Shown here piece after piece: positions 35,974-45,646 of a DNA stretch of 64,000 nt. The notes below the pieces were generated by a model. The model searched no databases. It was not told the DNA's origin and was given only the letters and a program-made list of their open reading frames with translations. This stretch comes from JBALVT01 sp036960305 (GTDB lineage: Bacteria > Pseudomonadota > Gammaproteobacteria > Pseudomonadales > Halieaceae): the NCBI GenBank assembly GCA_036960305.1, contig JBALWA010000019.1, positions 1 through 64,000 on the forward strand. Reading direction: 5' to 3'. Position 1 is the first letter of the stretch; each line of letters opens with the position of its first letter. The position numbers were made by a program, and so were the translations under genes.

Positions 35974-37689
35974 TCATTTGATAATGCGGAATATCTTCAG
36001 GTCGCCGACAAACATCTGAAAGGTCCCATAATACCAGCGATGAAAAACCAGTTCGGGCATAAAATTACCGACGTCCAAAGCCTGGTCGAGTTGCAGATAG
36101 CGGTGCTGTCCGGACAGGGCGTCACGGTAGAACCGCACATATTCCGGTCTGGTTTTTATCATCCTTTCGGGTTTACCGATGTAGGGCCCGTTAAGCTCAT
36201 TGGCAAAGGCCGTGTCATACCAGTTTTCGCTCAGTATCAGGTAGTCGGCCTGGCGCATGGAGGTAGCATCACCAGAAGCATATTCTGGCTGAAAGAAACG
36301 TGAGTTAGCCCTCCCCGAGGGTGGCGGGTTGACATAAAATCCGATAAAGACCTGGTCGCTGGCATGCTCCGAGTACCAGTCTCTCAACGCCACCCTGGGG
36401 TCTTTGTGGTAATCCATTTCCAGATCGACCATTAATAGAGCGGGCCAGATAAAAAACAGCAGCATGAACCCACGCCGTGCCGACCAGCGGGTAGACCACA
36501 GACCCACTGCAGACACCAGGGCGGCAGCCGGTATCAGGGGCAGATAATGACGGTAGTAGGTAACCGGCGAAATAAACATCATGAAGGCGAGAAACAGCAG
36601 TAGCGGGAAAAGGCACAGCCATGCCCGCGCATTGGCCCGGTCACGCACGATCGCCCTGACGCCCGCCGGGATAAACAAGCAGGCCGGCAAGCCCAGGCCA
36701 ACCAATAATACGGCAAATACATTGAGGGGATTTCGCAGCCACTTGTTCCATCCAATGGCCGCATAACCTGTACCAAAACGGCTCTCCATATCGCCGGTGG
36801 TAAAAGCCTCTATCAGCTCGATCCTGGCAAGCCCGACCGCAACCAATGGCATCGACGCCAACAGGACTATCGTCGGCCAATTCAAGCGACGCCAGGGCAC
36901 CAGCAAATAGTACAGGGCCAGCCCGGGATACAGGCCAGCCGACTTAAAGGCTTCATTTGTGGTCAACGCGAACATGACCACGGTCGCGAGAAACAACAGT
37001 GCCAGCCGCGCACCGCTCATGCCCTGGCTCAGATATTGCCATAGCCGCTGCGATATCAGCACCACATAGGCGGAAATCGCGAACACCCAGTACTTACTCC
37101 AGATCGCCGGCAGCAACAGCAGGGGACTGCTAAACAGCGCCAGTGGCCGCTCCCGCCGTACCGCAAAAACCATCAACGTCAGGAACAGATAGATGAAAAA
37201 GACAGAAGGTGCGTCAACCGTACCACTGTGAGACTCACTGACGTGAAAGCCCGACAGTGCCAGCAGCGCTGCCGCCGTCCAGGCGATTTGCGGCCGCGAT
37301 GGCACAAGAAGCAGCGCCATCACCGCCAGCACCACCACGGTCAGCGCACCGGTAACTGCGGCATAAGCCCGGGCGACCTGGATATGTTCGACACTGTGGC
37401 AATAGCGCTTGGCCGCCGACTCGTCACCTTTGACTCCAGCCGGAACCGGATGACCAAGGGCCTCGGTGATTGCAATGGTCTGGTAACCGATAAATGGCGA
37501 GTAGTCGAACCCCTCCAATGCGGCCCGACAAGAGCCCCCTTCATCAAAATTCACCAGGGTAAAACTTCCAGGAGAATCCCAGTGCCAACCCACGGTCTGC
37601 GCACTGTATAACCGGGGAACCAAAGCGAGAACAAAGAAGGCCAGCAGGCAAAGCACCTTTTTTGTCCAGCCAACAGACTCCCGTGTCAT
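35974..37689 (-). CDS. GT39/ArnT-like membrane glycosyltransferase
   Basis: A 571-residue protein with around ten membrane segments. After the first helix the outer loop reads L-V-N-F-D-E-G-G-S-C-R, and the acidic D-E in this position is the hallmark of GT-C enzymes (PMT_2/GT39) that take a sugar from a polyprenyl carrier. The C-terminal 130 residues are soluble and periplasmic. It is the second GT-C-like protein of the cluster. It ends 65 bp before the methyltransferase gene start. The acceptor could be a lipid or a protein. Confidence 0.75.
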   Translation of the reverse strand: MTRESVGWTKKVLCLLAFFVLALVPRLYSAQTVGWHWDSPGSFTLVNFDEGGSCRAALEGFDYSPFIGYQTIAITEALGHPVPAGVKGDESAAKRYCHSVEHIQVARAYAAVTGALTVVVLAVMALLLVPSRPQIAWTAAALLALSGFHVSESHSGTVDAPSVFFIYLFLTLMVFAVRRERPLALFSSPLLLLPAIWSKYWVFAISAYVVLISQRLWQYLSQGMSGARLALLFLATVVMFALTTNEAFKSAGLYPGLALYYLLVPWRRLNWPTIVLLASMPLVAVGLARIELIEAFTTGDMESRFGTGYAAIGWNKWLRNPLNVFAVLLVGLGLPACLFIPAGVRAIVRDRANARAWLCLFPLLLFLAFMMFISPVTYYRHYLPLIPAAALVSAVGLWSTRWSARRGFMLLFFIWPALLMVDLEMDYHKDPRVALRDWYSEHASDQVFIGFYVNPPPSGRANSRFFQPEYASGDATSMRQADYLILSENWYDTAFANELNGPYIGKPERMIKTRPEYVRFYRDALSGQHRYLQLDQALDVGNFMPELVFHRWYYGTFQMFVGDLKIFRIIK

Positions 37690-37702
37690 TAACCAGCCTC
37701 CA

Positions 37703-39061
37703 CTACAGGGATATCAGTAAAAACCCCACCGCCGAAACAGCGGCAGCCAGCAGGGCATAGGGCAATTGCGTTATTGCATGTTCATAAGGTGCACAGCCCG
37801 CACCCTGGGCAGTAAGTACCGTCGAATCACTGTAAAAACAGGCCTGGCTGCCAAAGCCACTGGCGGAGAACAAAGCCCCCGCCATCAACGGCACACTCAC
37901 ACCCACTTCCTGCGCCAGGGGAAAGACCACCGGTATGGCAATCGCAAAAACGCCCCAGTTGGAACCGGTCGTAAAGGAAATAAATGCCATAGTCACGAAG
38001 GTCAATATGGGCAGGGATTGAGCACTCATATAAGGCGCCACCGTGCGAATGACGTACTCTGTCATGCCCAACGCATTATTGGCCTCTATGAAGATAAAAA
38101 CCGACACGAGAATAGTGAGAACCGGCACCATCACTTTGAGACCATCGAGCAGGGTATCAAACATTTCTACAGGCTTGAGCACCCCCTTGGCGAAGTATTG
38201 CACAAGGGTAATCAGGATACCTGCCATTACGCCCATGAGCACATCGATATCAAACCAGACGGTAAAAAATATCAGTGCGGCAATAGGCAGGAAGAACAGT
38301 GAGATGCCCGCCTCCCTACCGTCGCCACCGGCGTAGGTATCTTCCATCTGAATGTGCTCTGAGCCAGTAGGGATCACCTGCCCCGTGGACTCGGCCCGGT
38401 GCTCTGCGGCTTTCATCTTGCCCATCAGGGGAATCACCCCCAGGATCACCAGCGGTACCATGACGACCGCAACAAAGGGGTAAAACATATAGGGAATCGC
38501 CTGGATAAAAATATCGATTCCCTCGCCCTTGGCCGCCACCCCATTTTTTTCCATCAACCCGGCAAAGTAGACGGCCCAGGTCGAAATTGGAACAATCAGG
38601 CAGATCGGTGCGGCAGTGGAGTCGACCACATAGGCCAACATTTCCCTGGAAGTACGGTACTTGTCGGTCACGCTTTTCATGGAGGAACTGACCGTAAGAG
38701 AGTTCAGGTAGTCATCGAGAAAGATCACCAGCCCCAGCGCCCAGGTCCACATCAGGCTACCGCGCTTGCCCTTGACGTAGCGGGTCACCAGGTTGCCAAA
38801 GGCTTGCGCCCCGCCGCCTTTCACCAATAGCGCGATGAATGAGCCGTAGAGCCCACACACCAATAACACCCAACCGGTGTTCTCGTCCTGCATGACGGTG
38901 AGCGCAGCTTCGGAGAGTGCGCTGAGGAAATTGCCCTGGGACGTTATGATGAAGGCGACTATCGCCCCGGCGATGACCGACTCTATCGTGCGGTGGCTCC
39001 AAATGGCCAGGCCCAGAACGACCACCGTCGGCAGAAGGCTCAAGGCCCCATAATCAGTCAC
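37703..39061 (-). CDS. Na+/H+ antiporter, NhaC family
   Basis: A 452-residue inner-membrane transporter with about eleven hydrophobic segments. Family features include F-L-D-D-Y-L-N-S-L-T-V-S-S-S-M-K in the first half and T-G-S-N-W-G-V-F-A-I-A-I-P-V-V-F-P in the second, with a conserved aspartate pair in L-D-D-Y. NhaC-type carriers exchange sodium for protons or organic ions. It ends 13 bp before the GT39-like gene, so the two may be co-transcribed even though their roles seem unrelated. The cytoplasmic loop near residues 215-250 is charged. Confidence 0.85.
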   Translation of the reverse strand: MTDYGALSLLPTVVVLGLAIWSHRTIESVIAGAIVAFIITSQGNFLSALSEAALTVMQDENTGWVLLVCGLYGSFIALLVKGGGAQAFGNLVTRYVKGKRGSLMWTWALGLVIFLDDYLNSLTVSSSMKSVTDKYRTSREMLAYVVDSTAAPICLIVPISTWAVYFAGLMEKNGVAAKGEGIDIFIQAIPYMFYPFVAVVMVPLVILGVIPLMGKMKAAEHRAESTGQVIPTGSEHIQMEDTYAGGDGREAGISLFFLPIAALIFFTVWFDIDVLMGVMAGILITLVQYFAKGVLKPVEMFDTLLDGLKVMVPVLTILVSVFIFIEANNALGMTEYVIRTVAPYMSAQSLPILTFVTMAFISFTTGSNWGVFAIAIPVVFPLAQEVGVSVPLMAGALFSASGFGSQACFYSDSTVLTAQGAGCAPYEHAITQLPYALLAAAVSAVGFLLISL

Positions 39062-39151
39062 GCGTAAATCCCCAAATTTTTATAGTTGTGCGGGGATTGT
39101 ACTCGGTTTTAGACCTCGGCGAATCCGAAATCCGGCAGCGCCCGACGACAG

Positions 39152-40147
39152 TCAGCCATAACCGTTTTCCCGGAACCACGCCACAGCATCCGTGACAGCT
39201 GTTTCAATCGGCGTCTGGGGCATTCCCAGCTCCTCGATTGCCTTGCTGGGATCTACATAGCAGTGTTTGGTCACGAACAGGGTGTTTTTATAAGTGGTCA
39301 TAGGAGCCCGTCCCGTCAGCTTTGACCAGAACTCCACAACTTTGGCGACCTTCAACATCATATTGACCGAGACCTCCTTGCTCGCAACATTGGGCACACC
39401 GGCGATCCGTCCTATCATGGACAAAAACTCCTTGTTGCTCATGTTGCCGTCTTTATTCGCCAGCAGGTAGGACTCGCCTATTCGTCCCTTCTCCATTGCC
39501 AGCACATGGCCAGCGGCCACATCGCGAACATCCACAGCACAGACACCCCCGTCCCAGTAGTTTTTCATGCCGCCCGAGAGGGTTCGCAATATCATTGTGC
39601 CCGTGGGGGTAGGCGCTCGGTCGCCAGGGCCAAAGGGCAAGCCGGGCATCACCATAGTGGCGGGTAAGCCCTCGGCTATCAGCCCCCGAACCATCTGGTG
39701 GCTGATGTATTTGGAAAAGATGTATTCGCTGGCAAATGGCCAGCTATCAAAAGGCGTATCCTCGTTAGCGCGCTCACCGGGCTTGGCGACACCAATGGCA
39801 GCGATACTACTGGTAAAGACCACCTTCTTGACGCCGGCATCCATTGCCGCACGCATCATGGCTTCTGCACCCTGCACATTGATTTTGTAGTGTAAGTCGG
39901 GGTCCTTGGTCCAGATAGCAAATAGGGCTGCCAGATGATAGAGACCATCCACCCCTTCCACCGCACGTCGCAAAGAAGGGGCGTCCAGCAAGTTGCCTTC
40001 CACAAACTCTACGTTCATACCATCCAGCGGCGAGCGATCCTCACCGGGCATGACCATCACCCGCACTTCGTCGCCCTTCTCCAGGCAGAGCCGCGTCACA
40101 TGATTGCCGATAAAACCTGTGGCGCCGGTGATCAGTACTTTCGTCAT
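39152..40147 (-). CDS. NAD-dependent epimerase/dihydroflavonol-reductase-like SDR
   Basis: A 331-residue extended SDR. The coenzyme site is I-T-G-A-T-G-F-I-G-N-H at the N-terminus, the active site is Y-I-F-S-K (Y-x3-K) with S-S-I-A-A-I before it, and D-V-R-D-V-A-A-G-H is typical of the dihydroflavonol-4-reductase/3-beta-HSD group. The ATG at 40147 is chosen because GGAG lies eight bases upstream and the Rossmann motif follows directly; the longer frame to 40243 has no such support. It may act on a sterol-like or aldehyde substrate. It is divergent from the sulfotransferase gene. Confidence 0.85.
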   Translation of the reverse strand: MTKVLITGATGFIGNHVTRLCLEKGDEVRVMVMPGEDRSPLDGMNVEFVEGNLLDAPSLRRAVEGVDGLYHLAALFAIWTKDPDLHYKINVQGAEAMMRAAMDAGVKKVVFTSSIAAIGVAKPGERANEDTPFDSWPFASEYIFSKYISHQMVRGLIAEGLPATMVMPGLPFGPGDRAPTPTGTMILRTLSGGMKNYWDGGVCAVDVRDVAAGHVLAMEKGRIGESYLLANKDGNMSNKEFLSMIGRIAGVPNVASKEVSVNMMLKVAKVVEFWSKLTGRAPMTTYKNTLFVTKHCYVDPSKAIEELGMPQTPIETAVTDAVAWFRENGYG

Positions 40148-40269
40148 TATTGCTACTCCGAATACAACTTGAATTATTTCACTGATACTATCCGGACACT
40201 CCTTCCGGGGGCATGACAGGAACGGCCATAACGACATGCACAAAAATCGATATCACAACAGGAAACTCT

Positions 40270-41523
40270 ATGAGCTTTGCCCGCGCTAAATTACCGCTGC
40301 CTGTACGCCTTTTTAACGGGGGCATTGGCGCCCTGCGAAAAACGGGCCTGGACCTGATATCCCTCGATCCCGACTCTCTCATGAAGAAAGCCTGCGGCAA
40401 CACAGGGCTCAGCGATTTTGGCCCGGACTACTTTCGCGATCCGATGAACCGGTTATGCCAATCCTTGAATGAGGATGCCAGGCTCACAGGCCTTGGGCGA
40501 ACCATCGCAAGACAGGACTTACTGCGCTTGCTACAGCATCGATTACTGTTTATAGACCAGTTCAAACGCCACCCTGAGATAGCGGAGCAGGAAATCAAAG
40601 CGCCCATTTTTATCCTTGGTATGCCCAGAACAGGCACCACAAGCCTGCACGAACTTATGGCCCTGGACCCGCAGTTTCGTGCCCCCCTCAGCTGGGAGCT
40701 GGCCTACCCCTTTCCGCCACCGGAAACGGCAACCTATGCAACTGACCCCCGTATAGCCAAGGTCAATGCTGAATTGGCCAAAGTCGACATACTGTTACCC
40801 GACTTCAGAGACATGCACCCCATGGGAGCGCAGCTGCCTCAGGAATGTGTCGCCCTGTTCAGTCACGACTTCGCCTCCATGATTTTCGATGTTCAGTTCC
40901 GTGTACGCAGTTATCAACAGTGGCTGGTGCAGGAAGACATGACCGCAGTTTTCCACAATCACCGTCGCTGGCTACAATTATTACAGTGGCGTTGCCCGGG
41001 CAAAACCTGGGTACTGAAATCACCTCAATATCTCTGGAACATCCAGGACATGCTGCGAGAATACCCCGATGCCCGGGTCGTACAGACCCACCGGGACCCG
41101 GTAAAAGTCGCCATATCGGTTGCCAGTCTGACGGCCACACTGCGCAGCCTGGGGTCAAACGACATATCGCTGCCGGAAATTGCCCGCGACTATATCGACC
41201 TGATGGCCCTCGGCAACAGTAAGGCCCTGGCAGCAAGAGAACAGGGCCTTATTGCGGCTGAAAACATCATCGACGTCCAGTTTTCCAACTTCCGCCAGGA
41301 CCCGGTCAATAGGGTGCGGCAGATCTACGATTATTTTAAACTGGACAAAACCGAACAGAGTTTCAATGCCATGCAAAGCTTTCTGGATGCCGGCCAGGAA
41401 AGCGAGCGTCACGGTAAACACAAGTACAGTTTTGCGGACACGAAACTGGACTTGACCGAGGAGCGCCAACGCTTCGCCGACTACCAACGACAGTACGGGG
41501 TAGAGACCGAAGAAGCCAAATGA
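40270..41523 (+). CDS. Sulfotransferase family protein
   Basis: A 417-residue cytosolic enzyme. The 5'-phosphosulfate loop is F-I-L-G-M-P-R-T-G-T-T-S at about residues 116-127, and the second PAPS site appears as V-V-Q-T-H-R-D-P with later S-V-A-S-L. W-V-L-K-S-P-Q-Y-L is also typical. It transfers sulfate from PAPS to an alcohol. ATG 40270 has AGGA eight bases upstream; the longer frame starts at 40213. It is divergently transcribed from the SDR. The window also contains a sulfatase, but no direct link is evident. Confidence 0.85.
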   Translation: MSFARAKLPLPVRLFNGGIGALRKTGLDLISLDPDSLMKKACGNTGLSDFGPDYFRDPMNRLCQSLNEDARLTGLGRTIARQDLLRLLQHRLLFIDQFKRHPEIAEQEIKAPIFILGMPRTGTTSLHELMALDPQFRAPLSWELAYPFPPPETATYATDPRIAKVNAELAKVDILLPDFRDMHPMGAQLPQECVALFSHDFASMIFDVQFRVRSYQQWLVQEDMTAVFHNHRRWLQLLQWRCPGKTWVLKSPQYLWNIQDMLREYPDARVVQTHRDPVKVAISVASLTATLRSLGSNDISLPEIARDYIDLMALGNSKALAAREQGLIAAENIIDVQFSNFRQDPVNRVRQIYDYFKLDKTEQSFNAMQSFLDAGQESERHGKHKYSFADTKLDLTEERQRFADYQRQYGVETEEAK

Positions 41524-41685
41524 CATAATAAAAATCGCTTTAGAAAGAAATCAGTCTTAAAAACAGTGTTTTTGCTGATTTATATCGTCGTTTCCTGCAC
41601 AGGAGCTCGATTTACCCGTATTTTAATAGCGTTTTTATCTATACAAAAGCTCTCTATATTCCCACATCCCCTAAAAAACCCCTGA

Positions 41686-41703
41686 GGCTGCTCACCCGCA
41701 GCC
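41686..41703 (+). other. GC-rich hairpin in an intergenic region
   Basis: GGCTGC and GCAGCC form a perfect 6-bp stem with a TCACCC loop, inside the 349-bp gap between the sulfotransferase and the membrane protein gene. Just upstream, 41560-41580 has an A-run/T-run palindrome that could end sulfotransferase transcription. No coding sequence is seen in this gap. Confidence 0.35.
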
Positions 41704-41729
41704 CGCCAACTAGATTCGAAAAGTTGCGG

Positions 41730-41738
41730 TGCTATACT
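41730..41738 (+). promoter_or_regulatory. Extended -10 promoter before the oxidase region
   Basis: TGC followed by TATACT (41733-41738) forms an extended -10 element. It would start a transcript with a leader of about 130 bases before the ATG at 41873. No strong -35 is visible. Confidence 0.4.
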
Positions 41739-41872
41739 CGAAGCAAGCGTCGGATTCGGGTTCTATTAGGACTTGTTTGACGGTTTCCGATTCGGCGGCT
41801 GGTGAGTTTTCAGTAGAGCTCGATAGCGAGTTAATTGAATGCTCGATTGCCTGTACCAAAAGGGGACTCTAT

Positions 41873-42427
41873 ATGAAACGCCATTACTATATCAGCACAG
41901 ACCTGGATGATCTCGAAGCAGTTGAGCAAGATCTGGAACGCGCTGGCGTAAGCACACCACAGATACATGTACTGAGTGAAGACGATGCCGGTGTGGAATC
42001 ACATCACCTGCACGAGGTCGAAGCCGTCCTCAAAAAGGATGTTGTTCACGGCACAGAATTGGGCGCGGTCGTCGGCATACTGGGCGCAGCAGCCATTCTC
42101 ACGCTCGCATGGTTTTCCGGGCTAACCGCAACCTATACCTGGGTACCCGCAATTTTTCTCGCTGTTGTCGTACTCGGCTTTTGTACCTGGGAAGGCGGCC
42201 TCATCGGCATCCAGGAGCCCCATTCAGATTTTCGCCGTTTCCAGGACCAATTACACGAAGGCAAACATGTTTTGTTTGTTGATGTGCCAGTGGAGCAGGA
42301 AAGTATCCTGCAGTCGGTTGTTCGCAGTCATCCTAAACTACAGAATGCCGGCGAAGGCTCCTCTACCCCGGGTTGGGTGATCGGCGCACAGCGCAAATGG
42401 ACCCGATTCACGCAAGTTGCACCCTAG
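41873..42427 (+). CDS. Membrane protein with a ferredoxin-like N-terminal domain, unknown function
   Basis: A 184-residue protein. The N-terminal 55 residues (H-Y-Y-I-S-T-D-L-D-D-L, A-V-E-Q-D-L-E-R-A-G-V) look like a small beta-alpha-beta domain similar to general-stress or ACT-like domains. Two membrane helices (about residues 65-85 and 90-108) follow, with a cytoplasmic tail. ATG 41873 has AGGGGA eight bases upstream; the longer frame from 41729 has no such site. It ends 92 bp before the oxidase subunit II gene, and its position suggests a link with the respiratory operon, but there is no direct evidence. Confidence 0.65.
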   Translation: MKRHYYISTDLDDLEAVEQDLERAGVSTPQIHVLSEDDAGVESHHLHEVEAVLKKDVVHGTELGAVVGILGAAAILTLAWFSGLTATYTWVPAIFLAVVVLGFCTWEGGLIGIQEPHSDFRRFQDQLHEGKHVLFVDVPVEQESILQSVVRSHPKLQNAGEGSSTPGWVIGAQRKWTRFTQVAP

Positions 42428-42519
42428 CTGAACTGCAGCACTACAAGAATACCGAAAATTTAATCGCTGGAGTTATCGACACGCACTAACTGAAAACCAA
42501 TAAAAAGGACGTAGGCATT

Positions 42520-43872
42520 ATGAAGTTAGTGATTGCGCTGGTTTTACTGGTGGTGGGTTCTCTTGTTTTTCATTTTCTGAGCCCCTGGTGGTTCACCCCT
42601 ATAGCGTCCAACTGGGGAATGATCGACACCACCATCAACATCACCTTCGTCATCACCGGCATTGTCTTCGTCGCAGTCAACCTCTTCATGGCTTACGCCA
42701 TTTACAAATTTCGCTACAACCCCGCACGCCGCGCTCACTATGAACCGGAAAACAAAAAACTTGAGATCTGGCTGACGGCGATTACTGCGGTCGGCGTTGC
42801 CGCCATGCTGGCTCCCGGCCTGATTGTCTGGGCAGATTTTGTCGACCCTCCCGAGGACGCAGACATAGTTGAAGTCGTTGGCCAACAGTGGCAGTGGAGT
42901 TACCGCTTCCCCGGCAAGGATGGCATATTGGGCACCGTGGATTCACGCCATGTCGGCCCGAACAACCCCTTTGGGATGACCCCAACGGATGAAAATGGCC
43001 TGGACGATGTTCTTATCGCCAGTAACGAATTACATCTCCCCCTGGATCGCCCGGTAAAAGTTCTATTGCGATCCAAGGACGTACTGCATAATTTTGCCGT
43101 ACCCCAGTTTCGGGTGAAAATGGATCTTGTCCCCGGCCTCGTCACTTACCTCTGGCTCACCCCCACCCGCACTGGAAAATTCGACATCCTGTGCATGGAA
43201 CTGTGCGGCATCGCTCACTACACCATGCGCGGTTATGTGGTGGTAGATGAACAAGAGGACTTTGATAGCTGGTTGGCCGATCAATCCACCTGGTCTGATA
43301 TGCAGGGTATCGCCGCGGGTGAGGTATCCACAGGCAAAGGTCTTTACGCCGTTTGTGGCTCGTGTCACGGCCAGCAGGGCGAAGGCAATGTCGCCATGAA
43401 TGCACCCCGCCTCGCCGGCTTACCCGGCTGGTATATCGAACGCCAGATCAGTTATTACCAACAGGGCATTCGTGGCGCTCACGAGCAGGATACCTTTGGC
43501 CAGCAAATGGCGCCTATGGCCAACATGCTGACCGATCAGGCGGCTATTCGTCACGTAACAGCCTACATAGACAGTCTCCCCGTGACGGCCAGCGCAACAA
43601 CGATCACCGGTGATGCAAGTGCAGGCGCAAGGTACTACAACACCTGCGGTGCCTGCCATGGGGTCAGTGCAGAGGGTAACTACGCACTCAACGCACCCCC
43701 CCTGGCTGGCCAGGAAGACTGGTACCTGAAACGACAACTGGATAATTTCCGCCAGGGCATACGCGGCGCCCATACCTCTGATGTCTTTGGACACCAGATG
43801 GTCTTGATGGCTAGAACATTACAGGACGAAGACGCGGTAGATGATCTGCTGGCCTACCTGAACAGTTTGTAG
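42520..43872 (+). CDS. coxM: Cytochrome c oxidase subunit II with two fused cytochrome c domains (CoxM-like)
   Basis: A 450-residue membrane protein with two N-terminal helices (about 5-22 and 38-62) and a third hydrophobic stretch at 85-105. The CuA site is complete: H190, C225, E227, C229, H233 and M236. Heme c sites are C279-G-S-C282-H283 and C376-G-A-C379-H380, each followed by a short cytochrome domain with nearly repeated text (G-I-R-G-A-H, L-A-G-x-x-x-W-Y). Most caa3 oxidases carry one such domain; two in tandem is less common. It should feed electrons into the oxidase without a soluble cytochrome. It is the first of five oxidase genes. Confidence 0.9.
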   Translation: MKLVIALVLLVVGSLVFHFLSPWWFTPIASNWGMIDTTINITFVITGIVFVAVNLFMAYAIYKFRYNPARRAHYEPENKKLEIWLTAITAVGVAAMLAPGLIVWADFVDPPEDADIVEVVGQQWQWSYRFPGKDGILGTVDSRHVGPNNPFGMTPTDENGLDDVLIASNELHLPLDRPVKVLLRSKDVLHNFAVPQFRVKMDLVPGLVTYLWLTPTRTGKFDILCMELCGIAHYTMRGYVVVDEQEDFDSWLADQSTWSDMQGIAAGEVSTGKGLYAVCGSCHGQQGEGNVAMNAPRLAGLPGWYIERQISYYQQGIRGAHEQDTFGQQMAPMANMLTDQAAIRHVTAYIDSLPVTASATTITGDASAGARYYNTCGACHGVSAEGNYALNAPPLAGQEDWYLKRQLDNFRQGIRGAHTSDVFGHQMVLMARTLQDEDAVDDLLAYLNSL

Positions 43873-43885
43873 ACGAGGAAACCAC

Positions 43886-45646
43886 ATGGAACATGTCGCT
43901 ATAGCCGACCAGACTGAAGTGTTGCATGACCCGGATACGTTTATTACCAAGTATATCTGGAGCCAGGATCACAAGGTCATCGCTATCCAATACGGCCTCA
44001 CCGCCATTTTTGTTGGTCTGGTTGCACTCACCCTGTCGGGCCTGATGCGATTGCAGCTGGGGTTCCCCGACACCTTTGATTTTATAGACCCCAGTTCCTA
44101 CCTGCAGTTTGTCACCATGCACGGCATGATCATGGTGATCTATCTGCTCACCGCCCTGTTTCTCGGTGGTTTCGGGAACTACCTTATTCCCCTGATGATT
44201 GGCGCCAGGGATATGGTCTTCCCCTACCTCAACATGCTGAGCTACTGGACTTACTTACTGTCTGTAATTGTATTATTGGCCAGTTTTTTCGTACCCGGCG
44301 GGCCAACCGGGGCTGGCTGGACCCTATACCCTCCCCAGGCCATTCTAAACGGCACGCCCGGCTATGACTGGGGCATTGTTCTGATGCTGGTCTCACTGGC
44401 CATCTTCATCATCGCCTTCACCATGGGCGGCCTGAACTATGTCACCACCGTATTGCAGGCCCGCACACGCGGCATGACACTGATGCGAATGCCCCTCAGT
44501 ATCTGGGGCATCTTTACCGCTACAGTACTGGGCCTGCTGGCCTTCCCCGCCCTGCTGGTCAGCGCGATCATGATGATGCTGGACAAGCTACTGGGCACCA
44601 GCTTTTTTATGCCGGCTATCGTCTCACTGGGCGAGTCTCTTGATCACACCGGAGGCAGCCCGGTATTGTTCCAGCACCTGTTCTGGTTTTTCGGCCACCC
44701 GGAAGTGTACATCGTCGCCCTGCCCGCCTTCGGTATGGTCTCGGATGTCCTGGCGACACACGCCCGCAAAAATATATTCGGCTACCGCATGATGGTCTGG
44801 GCCATCGTGGCCATCGGCGGCCTCAGCTTTGTCGTCTGGGCTCACCACATGTACGTGAGCGGTATGAACCCCGCCTTCGGTTTTTTCTTTGCCACCACCA
44901 CCCTGATCATCGCTGTACCTACCGCAATAAAAGTCTACAACTGGGTGCTGACCTTATGGCAGGGCAACATTCATCTCACAGTGCCTATGCTGTTCGCCAT
45001 TGGGTTTATCTTCACCTTCACACACGGTGGACTAACCGGCCTGTTCCTGGGCAACGTCGTCATCGACCTACCCCTGTCTGACACCTACTTTGTCGTTGCC
45101 CACTTCCACATGGTGATGGGGGTCTCGCCCGTGTTGGTGTTGTTCGCCGCCATTTATCATTGGTTCCCACTGATGACCGGGCGCATGTTTAACGAGACGC
45201 TGGGCAAGGTCCATTTCTGGTTTACGTTCCTGGGCACCTACGCAATATACCTACCCATGCATTACCTGGGCTTCCTGGGCGTACCCAGACGCTACTTCGC
45301 GATGGGCAGCTCTGACTTCATACCCGAGTCAGCACAGTCGCTGAACGCCAGCATCTCAATCTCCGCACTCATTGTCGGGTTCAGCCAACTGATCTTCCTT
45401 TACAACATGTTTTGGAGCGTGCGCAACGGAGAAAAATGCGGGCATAATCCCTGGCAAGCCACCAGTCTGGAGTGGCAGACACCGGACGTGCCACCTCGGC
45501 ACGGCAATTGGGGCCCAGCGCTGCCCCAGGTGCACCGCTGGGCCTATGATTACAGCGTGCCGGGCGCAGCGGAAGACTTTACCCCTCAGAATGTGCCGAC
45601 CAGTGAAGTCGCCACCGCCGGTGAAACCGACGGAGACCATGCATGA
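43886..45646 (+). CDS. coxN: Cytochrome c oxidase subunit I, A-type heme-copper (CoxN-like)
   Basis: A 586-residue protein with about twelve membrane helices. Heme and copper ligands are in place: H79 in M-H-G-M, H271 and the cross-linked Y275 in G-H-P-E-V-Y, H320-H321 for CuB, and two late His in V-A-H-F-H-M. E273 of the D-channel marks the A1 type. R-D-M with D109 and N116 gives the D-channel mouth. The C-terminal 100 residues extend past the last helix. The stop overlaps the next start in ATGA, so translation is coupled. It reduces O2 to water and pumps protons. Confidence 0.93.
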   Translation: MEHVAIADQTEVLHDPDTFITKYIWSQDHKVIAIQYGLTAIFVGLVALTLSGLMRLQLGFPDTFDFIDPSSYLQFVTMHGMIMVIYLLTALFLGGFGNYLIPLMIGARDMVFPYLNMLSYWTYLLSVIVLLASFFVPGGPTGAGWTLYPPQAILNGTPGYDWGIVLMLVSLAIFIIAFTMGGLNYVTTVLQARTRGMTLMRMPLSIWGIFTATVLGLLAFPALLVSAIMMMLDKLLGTSFFMPAIVSLGESLDHTGGSPVLFQHLFWFFGHPEVYIVALPAFGMVSDVLATHARKNIFGYRMMVWAIVAIGGLSFVVWAHHMYVSGMNPAFGFFFATTTLIIAVPTAIKVYNWVLTLWQGNIHLTVPMLFAIGFIFTFTHGGLTGLFLGNVVIDLPLSDTYFVVAHFHMVMGVSPVLVLFAAIYHWFPLMTGRMFNETLGKVHFWFTFLGTYAIYLPMHYLGFLGVPRRYFAMGSSDFIPESAQSLNASISISALIVGFSQLIFLYNMFWSVRNGEKCGHNPWQATSLEWQTPDVPPRHGNWGPALPQVHRWAYDYSVPGAAEDFTPQNVPTSEVATAGETDGDHA

